From Rhizophagus sp. LPA8_4_AMF (Eukaryota > Glomeromycota > Glomeromycetes > Glomerales > Glomeraceae), in assembly GCA_021464525.1 (NCBI GenBank), contig JADRCO010000626.1:1-29341 (forward strand): a DNA stretch of 29,341 bases, read 5' to 3'. Every line of letters starts with the position of its first letter. Position 1 is the stretch's first letter. Shown piece by piece: positions 1 to 7,463 of the stretch. The position numbers and the translations under genes were made by a program. Under the pieces are notes generated by a model that did no database searches, was not told the origin of the DNA, and saw nothing but the letters and a program-made list of their open reading frames with translations.

Positions 1-115
1 TATACTTAAAAATAAACAAGTTTAATAAAAATTTTTGTAAAAAAAAAATAAAGGCATATTTTTTTATTTGATTAGATAATATCAATCATCACATATACGA
101 AATCTATTCAAATAA

Positions 116-184
116 AGTTTTGGAAAGTTTTGGATATTTCAGTTGAGTTTTTGGATTTTGGACTTGACTGATTTTTCCAAAACT
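116..184. repeat. Short inverted repeat (11-bp arms)
   Basis: AGTTTTGGAAA at 116-126 is the exact reverse complement of TTTCCAAAACT at 174-184, with a 47-base spacer that also contains TTTTGGA-type repeats. It lies just past the 3' end of the broken Tc1/IS630-like transposase. It may be part of that element's terminal region or a small hairpin insertion; no target duplication was recognised. Confidence 0.45.
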
Positions 185-229
185 GGTTTTACCATTTTAG
201 TTTCAGTATGTGATAAAACCTCTTAATTT

Positions 230-881
230 CGGGCAGCACCATTAATATCCACGAGATAAAGTGCATTCATCTTTAGAAGCTTCATTCAAAAATATAAGCT
301 GTTTAGGCTTATAATCACGCCCAATTTTTGCAATAAATGTGCTTCTAAGAAGCTCATTTCGTTCATAAGCTGCTTGATGTAACTGTAGAAAAATAAATAA
401 TGTTAGAAAATAAAAATATAAAATACAATAGAAGTGTATAATTTATACAATTTGAGCTTATTTTTTTCCTACTAATTTCACAATATACTAAAGACCTCCA
501 AAGAGTTGGGATTGAAATAAGCTTTCCTGTTTGTAACTCAAGTTCTTCCACTAGTTCGTCTAAATACCAATCTACTTTATCTTTTACTAAACCTCGCAAG
601 ATCTAAATTGATAATAAAATTAGTAACAAATAAAATATAGTTATCCTCTTATTTATAAATAAATACCTTTAGTTTATATCATCACAGGTTAGTGTTTTGT
701 TATGATCTCGTAATTTCTGCTAAGGATTTATTACTGTTTCCCAATGTAAATATATTTGTAAAACTTTTTGACACTACTTCTACTAACATACAACAATTGA
801 GATTTTTTTTTTATTATAACCATCAAAATAAAGGTAAACAATCCTCCACTTTAAGTCTTCACTAAAAGTATAGGCTGCCAT
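230..881 (-). pseudogene. Broken Tc1/mariner (IS630-like) transposase
   Basis: Read on the minus strand, an ATG at 881-879 opens a frame beginning MAAYTFSEDLKWRIVYLYFD, typical of the N-terminal helix-turn-helix of IS630/Tc1-type transposases. Further pieces follow in order: LYVSRSSVKK near 790-765, then RGLVKDKVDWYLDELVEELE and SIPTLWRSLVYC (599-480), then HQAAYERNELLRSTFIAKIG (about 383-325) leading into the DDE core with LNEASKDE. Adjacent pieces are in different frames or separated by intron-like sequence, and the frame ends in TAA right after SRGY (254-252). A normal copy has about 300-350 residues; here the DDE domain is cut short. This is a dead element. The family call rests on remembered resemblance of several separate blocks in the right order. 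Confidence 0.75.
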
Positions 882-1274
882 TTGGAAAAAGCGGTGTATA
901 AACTTCTAAGTTGAATAATCAGTAAAAATCGTAAACTTCAAATGAAAGTAGTTTCAACTAGTATATAATAACAGAATAATTCAGCTTAAAACTCAAAGAA
1001 ATGGTGTATAAAAACTTAAAAATACAGGTACTACTAGAAAATCTAGAAAATCAACAAAGAAAGATAACGTGTACTTATTAAATTTAAAAATTTCGCAGTT
1101 TTTAAAAAGTTTTTTTATCAAATGATCAATATCGCGTACATCATTTTGAAAATGGTGATAATAAAAATTTAATAAAAAAAATTTTTGCAACCAAATGCAT
1201 TAAAACCTTTGTATTTTTTAATATACTTATAGGTAAAAATTGTATGGAAAAAGGTTGAACCAAGATTAATTTAA

Positions 1275-1433
1275 AAATCATTTAAGTGTTGCAGAATTTC
1301 AGTTAAAGCTAATGGTATAAAAGATAACAAGATCTTTGATTATAATAACCTTATAAATGAAGATAAAGAAAATAATGATGGAAATATTTCAGATAATGAG
1401 TATGAATTAGAAGAGGAGAAAGATAATAAATAA
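1275..1433 (+). other. Acidic open-frame fragment, no start codon
   Basis: An open frame of 52 codons ends at TAA 1431-1433. Its C-terminal part is strongly acidic (INEDKENNDGN, then EYELEEEKDNK), unlike random translation of AT-rich DNA. There is no in-frame ATG, and a stop lies immediately upstream (1272-1274). A TTTCAG at 1297-1302 could serve as a splice acceptor. It may be the tail exon of a decayed repeat-encoded protein; no function is assigned. Confidence 0.25.
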
Positions 1434-1782
1434 GATTATAATAATTGGAATAAGATTTAAATTTTAAGATATAAACTTTAATATTACTGATATATTATAA
1501 ATTTCAGAAAATTGGATATATTTAGGATGTACAAATTTAAGCTGTTACAATATAAAAAATTAAGTTGCAATTTTATTTTTTTTTCTCATTTATTAGTGTC
1601 ATATTATAAGTATTAAATAAAATACTTACTAATAAATATAGTAAATCAGCTATTTTTCAACTTAAAAAAAATATCATCTATGTAAAATATCCAGTTTTTT
1701 ATAAAGTTTTAACCTAAAATTTCAGGAACAGGGGGATAAATTAATTAGTGCTTTACAGTAAGTTTTTTATTAAGTCATAGAC
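1434..1782. other. AT-rich stretch with no recognisable feature
   Basis: Both strands carry frequent stops, and I see no structured repeat or RNA-like element. It separates the acidic fragment from the GC-richer repeat that follows. Confidence 0.5.
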
Positions 1783-1810
1783 CAATCAAGATGTTCATAA
1801 ACTAACAGTA

Positions 1811-2290
1811 TAGTAAGGTAAGGATGGGGTTCAACTCCTCACTGGTTGAGTACCAGTTAACAGTCTTCGGTAATGTAGATACCACCTAAGATAAGGGATG
1901 AGTCTGTCAGTACTTTTTGCTAATTTTTCTTCCTGATGGTTACTATTAACATATCACTAGAGAACATATAACTGTACTATCAGTTCTAGATAATTACAAG
2001 ATGTAGTAGATTTAAGTGAAATTTAGTACTTAATCTGATGGTATAGAAGGGTATCTAAATGGTTGCCTTTACACAAAAGTTTTTTACACAGGCTTACTTA
2101 GGTGATTAATAATATAAATACAGGTTGGTACTTTTACTTATAGTGTGGGTGAAGGATAAGTAGGAAGGTGGATGCCTTCTTGAAGCTTGGCCCATAAGGT
2201 TTCAGATTAAAGACAATGGAAGGCATTAAATTGGCTATGTCTTCTGTAAAGTACTCAACTCAACCCCAATAAAAAGGTGGTGTGATCCTT
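1811..2290. repeat. GC-richer element with imperfect inverted ends
   Basis: This block is visibly richer in G and C than its surroundings and has no open frame. Near the left end GGGGTT is followed by GGTTGAGTACC (1826-1853). The reverse complement of the right end reads GGGGTTGAGTTGAGTACTT (about 2249-2267), so the two ends are imperfectly inverted. Inside, ATGCCTTC (about 2170) and GAAGGCAT (about 2219) can pair as a hairpin. A non-autonomous repeat is the likeliest explanation. No target duplication was found, so the borders are approximate. Confidence 0.35.
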
Positions 2291-3132
2291 AATTAGAAAA
2301 AACTAGTATAGATATAAAATATATATCATTCAAATCCTCTTGACAAGATAAATCAAACAGTACTAAAATTATTAAAATCTGATCACTAGATACCAAAATT
2401 ATAAGCAAAATGTCTAAATCTTTAAGTAAGAATAAAATGGTTAATATTAATGCTATCAATATGATCTTACTGCTATTTGATTTATCTCAATTAGTACTTT
2501 CAAATGAATTATAGATCATCAGATTCTAATAACAAGATATCTTTAAAATACATTTATTATTTAATTTCAATTTATATAATTAAGCAAAACTTTTTTAAAA
2601 TTATACCAATAGAAATTAAATAAATAAAAACATAAAATTTAACTTGCTACAAGGTAAATAAAATCTCTATTAAGATAAGAAAAAATGAGAAAAAGGAATA
2701 ATACATTTTAAAATTGCAAAAAAATTGCAAATACCATAAAGTATTACATTACATCTCATTATACCAATTATAGCAATTTTATAGTAATATATTATAACTT
2801 ATTATTATAGTAATAAATAATAAATATAAACGGGTTAATTTAATTTAATTTAAATTTTTACCAAAAAAAGTTTATGGCTTAGCTTTATTAACCAAGCATG
2901 ATCAAACTTGTTAATTTATTAATAGAAAAAAAAAGAAATAAAAATTACACAATTGAAAATTTAATTCAAATCACCTAAATCACTATATATTAATTAACAA
3001 AAAGAAAAGATATTATACACTATAAATTCCCGTTTGTTTATTAGTTTCTATAAAGAGAAAATCTAACCATTTCTCCTTGTTGCAAATGTAATTTTTGTGT
3101 CTTTGAATAAGGAAAGGATAATAAAAAAGTCT
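2291..3132. other. AT-rich flank and 3' region of the subtilase gene
   Basis: No open frame or structured repeat is supported. The part next to 3133 should contain the 3' untranslated region of the minus-strand subtilase gene. Several AATAAA-like strings occur on both strands, so no single polyadenylation site can be chosen. Confidence 0.5.
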
Positions 3133-4733
3133 TTAGCAATCATAATTGTTATATATCAAAAGATTTTTAGTATCAGATGGAATCTTAGAAAGTTTATCCT
3201 TTGTAGCTAACTTAAGGATTTTATCCTTAAGTTCTTTTGGAGATAATAAGGTACTATAGAACTCAGAAGATCTATCTGGTTCAAGTGAAAGAATATATGC
3301 AATTAAACCAGCAACGTGGGGAGAAGCCATTGAAGTTCCGGAAATGGTATTTGTAGCTTTTGTACTTCCTATCCATGCTGAAAGAATATCTTTACCGGGT
3401 GCAAATACATCAACACATTTACCATAATTTGAGAACCAAGCGCGTTCGTCTTCAATGGTAGAAGCACCAACGGTAATAGCATTTTCAGCAGCTGCAGGTG
3501 AATAGTCACACGCATCACGATTATCATTTCCGGCGGCAACAGCGAAGTTAAGGCCAACACTGACAGCCTATTTTTTTTTACAAAAAAAAATGATTTAATC
3601 ACATATTCATAAATAACATACAAATTGCGTTAAATTCTCACCCCATTGACAGCTTCATCTAAAGCTCGACTCTTTCCACCTCCCAAACTCATATTGGCAC
3701 CTGAACCTTTGAATGCTTTGCCCTCTTTGCGAGCTTTATCTTGTTCAGCAAGATGGAATGTAGCAGCGGCTTCGACACCCTTGATTACATCAGACATGGT
3801 ACCAGAACCATTTGAACGTAAGACTTTAATGGCTACGATCTTTGACTTTTTGGAAACACCAAAACGTTTACCAGCGACAGTACCAGCGACATGTGTTCCT
3901 AAAATGATTTAGGAAAAGATTCCATTAAATCGCACTTATTGAATATTAAATCACGTGAAAATATACATACCGTGGCCATTTCCATCGATATCTTCGTCGC
4001 CTTGAGGAACAGTTACACCCCATACAGCACGACCTTCAAAGTCCTCATGTTTGATATTGACACCGGTATCAATGATATAAACAGTGACACCATCTCCACC
4101 ATGTTCGTTATATAAGTATTTATTGAACGTGCCAAAAGACAATCTTGAGCGATGAGAAATACGAGCTAATCCCCATGGGGCATTTCTTTGAAGTTCAGTG
4201 GCATAAACCATTTGATCCTTTTCAACATAAGCGACCTATTTAAGTGGAAGCAAAACGAAAATGATCAAAAATATATTCCAATTTTGGACACCAAAATCAC
4301 ATTATGTATTATTACTTTAGTTAAAAGATTATTAACTTTTTCTTTCACGTATTCTTTAGGTTAGAATATTTACCTCGTCACTGCGTCTGATCTTATCTAA
4401 AATATCTTCAGAGAAACTACCAGCATAGCCTTGGAAATTATCGAAATTAAATGTGTGCTTGATACCAGATAAAAAATCCCCTAATAAACCTCTCTTTGAG
4501 AGGTCACTCTTTTCCTCAGAAACATAGTCATGAACACAGCTATGGTGATATTTAACTTTTACTTCATCAACGTGTTTCTTGAATACGATAATATAAGAGT
4601 CAGGAATTATTTGAGCTGATTCAGAAGAAACTAAAGGAGCAACATTCTCTGAGTAAGAATTGTGATAGGGCGCAGCAGCAGCAGAGGTAAGGAGAAAAGT
4701 TGCAACAAGGAGAAACTTTTTGGCCAGCATCAT
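3133..4733 (-). CDS. Secreted or vacuolar subtilisin-like serine protease (cerevisin/proteinase K type)
   Basis: Four exons on the minus strand: 4733-4374, 4235-3971, 3898-3642, 3567-3133. All introns are GT-AG and the joins are in frame, giving 438 residues. The ATG at 4733 is chosen over one further upstream because it starts a classic signal peptide ([20 protein letters not shown]). Residues about 43-129 form an inhibitor I9 propeptide (SYIIVFK to [10 protein letters not shown]). The peptidase S8 domain follows [11 protein letters not shown]. The catalytic set is complete: Asp176 (YIIDTG), His208 (GNGHGTHVAG, rebuilt across an intron), oxyanion Asn308 (AVAAGN) and Ser373 ([12 protein letters not shown]). 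Length and the APWGL start of the mature enzyme match cerevisin/Prb1-like proteases of fungi, made as zymogens and self-activated in the secretory path or vacuole. Whether it is secreted or vacuolar cannot be told from sequence alone. Confidence 0.95.
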
Positions 4734-4868
4734 TAAAATACTTTGAATAACAACGGGTTCTGTAGATAAAATACAAACGAAAGAAAAAAAATATTCGTTT
4801 ATTAACGATCTAATAGGTATAAATAATATGTAAGCGGGAACGGAGCTTTCGGAATAAAGAACTCCCAA

Positions 4869-5436
4869 GAAAGAAAATGTTTATTTTGGCGTTTTTTAAA
4901 TAAATAAGAAATTACGCAAACCCCAGCCAATAACTAACTAAAATGTCATGTGAACTTGTGAAATATATATATATGCTCCCTTTGTTTCATAAATAAATTC
5001 TTTTTGGAAAATAAAGTTTTCTTATCCTTGTTTAACAAATGTCAATCAACCTATTGGCGTTGAAAGATTGGGTTTATCCTATTAAGGAAGGCTCTTTTAG
5101 TAATGGTAAATAGTGACAAATTTAATGGGTAAAATTGCTCATTCTTTCCATCTATAATTTCGTAATTTGCTCGTAAAAATATCTGATTAAGATAGTGCAA
5201 ATGAATAAATAATTCTTATTTGTTTATTATTTGTTGTAGTTGTATTGCGGAACAAATGTAATCTTATCAAAATACATCTTTTAAACGTAAATAATTCAGG
5301 CATTATAATTTCCTTAGGTGATATCTCTATACAAAAAACATCTTTTTCGAGTTTATAATTACCTAGATTTTCATGTGACATAAGTTATGTTACAAAGTTA
5401 GTTTTTTATTAGCTTTTTTTTACAATTATTGCGGTA
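4869..5436. other. Intergenic: subtilase promoter side and nuclease 3' flank
   Basis: This holds the upstream region of the minus-strand subtilase and the downstream region of the minus-strand nuclease. A TATA-like run is at 4963-4974, and CCAAT-type motifs lie near 4927 (CCAAT) and 5052 (ATTGG). A 64-codon minus-strand open frame at 5187-5381 shows no recognisable domain and is not called. Confidence 0.4.
4963..4974 (-). promoter_or_regulatory. Possible TATA element of the subtilase gene
   Basis: An uninterrupted ATATATATATAT run lies about 230 bases upstream of the subtilase start. In DNA this AT-rich such runs are common, so this is only a candidate. Confidence 0.25.
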
Positions 5437-7305
5437 TTACAGTTCGGTGGTTTTAATAGTAATAGCGGAAAACGGATCAGGACCTAAATATTCACTATCA
5501 ATATCCTCGGCCGAATTTACACCATAAACAATAACGTTATAATCTAACGGCTCATTAATCGTGGAATCAATATCAAACTTTTCTAATAAACGATTAAATT
5601 CATCAGTATTCTCGGTATTAAATTCTAATTGATCGCGTATATCTTGTGTTATTTTAGGAGGATTTTTATATAATTTTCTTGCAGCTTCGACTTCGACAAT
5701 ATAATCAGGGGCTACTAAATACCTATCTTTAAGATTCGGTAAAATATTCTCAATAGAACCGTATTGTTTAATTAATTTTAAAGCCGTTACAGGACCAACA
5801 TTACGTATAGTTCCGGCAAAGTCAGTTCCACATAATATACACAAATCTATATATTGATCATGGGATAATTCTAATGATTTTTTTACTTCAACAGGTGAAA
5901 TTTCTACAATTGGTTTATTCTTTTTAAAAAACTGTCTTAATAAAATTCCATTTCCAAATATCGTTGTATCCATATCTTCTGATACCGTAGCATCTGCAAA
6001 TCCATGAGTAACTAATGATGCACACATGGCCTCTGCTTCATGTCCATCTAACACTATACAGGGAATTCCCCTAGTTTTAATAAATTTAATAGATTCTAAA
6101 TACATCTTCCATGTAATAGGAATCACACGTTTCTCGTATGCAGCTGCTAGATTATGATTTTTTGCTTCAAGTGCTTCAAATGTTTCTGAATTTTTATTTC
6201 CTGACAAAACAGAATCTATAAGTAAATTTTCCATAAGCCCTACCTCACGTTGAGCTTTTGTAAAATTTTTATCCGTTGCTAATTTTTTGGTATCTTGAAT
6301 TGTCATTTTTATGATTTGTTCCATGTCTTCTTTTAATTTAACATCACTTGCTGAAGGTTCAAAATCTGGATATATCTCTTTAAATTTTTTTTCATCTTTC
6401 AGATTTGTTATCGTCTTAACAACAGGTTCATCAATTAAAGATGTTGTTACTTTAACCTTTTCTTTGGTAACCTTTTTCATCTTTTTAACTTTCTCTTTAA
6501 CAATAGCTTTAAAATCTTTGGATTTTGATTTAATATCTTCCTTTATTATTAAATCATCTGTTATTTTTGGAGTAATAATTTGGTTGGTTGGTATTTGAAT
6601 TGGTTTATTGTAATCTAATGCCAAAGCTTTCATTACATGCATTACAAGTACAATCATTTTTTGCAATAACATAGTGTCTTGTCTTGTTCTTATAATTGAA
6701 GGCATGTCTGTTTTAATTGGAGAGATGTCTGTCTTAATTGGATGAATGTTCGTCTTAGTTGAATGAACATCTGCCTTAATTGGAGATGGTAGTGTCGCTG
6801 TTGCTTCAGGAACAGATGTAATATCAATCTCAGGAGTTGAAGCTGGTGAAGGCTGTGAAAGTACATTTCCAATAACCTGTTTAATTCCAGAAGTAACATA
6901 TTGATGTTTAGTTTCTCCTATATTATTCAATTCTTTGACAACTAATTTCCATTTTTCAACTCTATCTTTTCTTGTTTTTTCAAAATCCAAATTCCGCAAT
7001 AATTTTTCTGCTATTGTTTTACGTTTAGCAATTTCTTTTTTTTTTTCACTTATTCTTTCTTTGCCATCAAAAATAAATATAGGTTTGATACTATTTTGCT
7101 TTAAAAATAAAAGTAGCCTATAAAATCCATAAATATGAGGATATAATATTTCTTCATTTTCGTAGCTAAAACTGTATACGAATTTACGTAAAAATATACT
7201 TCCATCTAATACCAATGTTTTATTTCGATAATCCTGTATTATTTTTTGTTTAATTGAATTCGGTGCAGAACGTTGTAATAATTTTGTTAAACTTTTAACC
7301 CCCAT
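5437..7305 (-). CDS. FEN1/XPG (Rad2)-family structure-specific nuclease with large central insertion
   Basis: A single uninterrupted frame of 622 residues. The N domain starts exactly like FEN1 (MGVKSLTKLL) and holds Asp34 (LVLDGS) and Asp80 (FIFDGK). The I domain begins near residue 400 and holds Glu423 and Glu425 (GHEAEAMCASL), Asp444 and Asp446 (VSEDMDTTIFG) and Asp495 (CGTDFAG), followed by an H3TH DNA-binding segment (RNVGPVTALKLIKQYGSIE). The metal-binding acidic set of the family is therefore complete and an active 5'-flap or exonuclease is expected. The space between Asp80 and Glu423 is about 340 residues against roughly 70 in FEN1; it is Lys-rich, low in complexity and carries a four-copy 7-residue repeat. 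It is not canonical FEN1: the C-terminus lacks an obvious PCNA-binding QxxLxxFF motif. A fungus-specific Rad2 paralogue is the best call. It shares a 158-bp promoter with the folate gene. Confidence 0.9.
   Translation of the reverse strand: MGVKSLTKLLQRSAPNSIKQKIIQDYRNKTLVLDGSIFLRKFVYSFSYENEEILYPHIYGFYRLLLFLKQNSIKPIFIFDGKERISEKKKEIAKRKTIAEKLLRNLDFEKTRKDRVEKWKLVVKELNNIGETKHQYVTSGIKQVIGNVLSQPSPASTPEIDITSVPEATATLPSPIKADVHSTKTNIHPIKTDISPIKTDMPSIIRTRQDTMLLQKMIVLVMHVMKALALDYNKPIQIPTNQIITPKITDDLIIKEDIKSKSKDFKAIVKEKVKKMKKVTKEKVKVTTSLIDEPVVKTITNLKDEKKFKEIYPDFEPSASDVKLKEDMEQIIKMTIQDTKKLATDKNFTKAQREVGLMENLLIDSVLSGNKNSETFEALEAKNHNLAAAYEKRVIPITWKMYLESIKFIKTRGIPCIVLDGHEAEAMCASLVTHGFADATVSEDMDTTIFGNGILLRQFFKKNKPIVEISPVEVKKSLELSHDQYIDLCILCGTDFAGTIRNVGPVTALKLIKQYGSIENILPNLKDRYLVAPDYIVEVEAARKLYKNPPKITQDIRDQLEFNTENTDEFNRLLEKFDIDSTINEPLDYNVIVYGVNSAEDIDSEYLGPDPFSAITIKTTEL
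6697..6780 (-). repeat. 21-bp coding minisatellite (4 copies)
   Basis: Residues 176-203 of the FEN1-like nuclease are four 7-residue units: IKADVHS, TKTNIHP, IKTDISP, IKTDMPS. In DNA this is 4 x 21 bp. The units vary at a few positions but keep the K-[TA]-[DN] core. It lies in the insertion that separates the two catalytic blocks. Confidence 0.8.
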
Positions 7306-7463
7306 GCTATATTATAAACACGAAAAATAAAAAAAACAAGAGGTACAAGAAGCAAAGGAGAAAGTTTAGACGCGCCAGTTCGTATTCGACGATCATCATT
7401 TTCGTGTAACGGAAGATCAATTGTCACTTATTTCGTTAAACGCTAGTTTGAAAAAAACCCGAA
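7306..7463. promoter_or_regulatory. Bidirectional promoter between the nuclease and folate genes
   Basis: The 158 bases separate two divergent start codons and must hold both promoters and both 5' leaders. The sequence is much less AT-rich than other spacers. It contains ACGCGCC at 7370-7376, similar to the MluI-box (ACGCGT) or E2F-type (GGCGCG on the other strand) elements that drive G1/S genes in fungi. Motif function is inference. Confidence 0.6.

Noticed and set aside
3646-3912. Plus-strand open frame of 88 codons
   Set aside because: It is antisense to subtilase exon 3, whose translation carries strongly conserved S8 sequence.
5187-5381. Possible 64-residue minus-strand gene
   Set aside because: It has no recognisable domain, no splice support and lies in the expected 3' flank of the nuclease gene.
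6311-6598. Plus-strand open frame of 95 codons within the nuclease gene
   Set aside because: It is the antisense of the Lys-rich insertion, giving Phe/Leu/Ser-rich nonsense; no domain.
6690-6899. Leu/Gln-rich minus-strand frame with repeats
   Set aside because: It is an out-of-frame reading of the 21-bp coding repeat in the nuclease.
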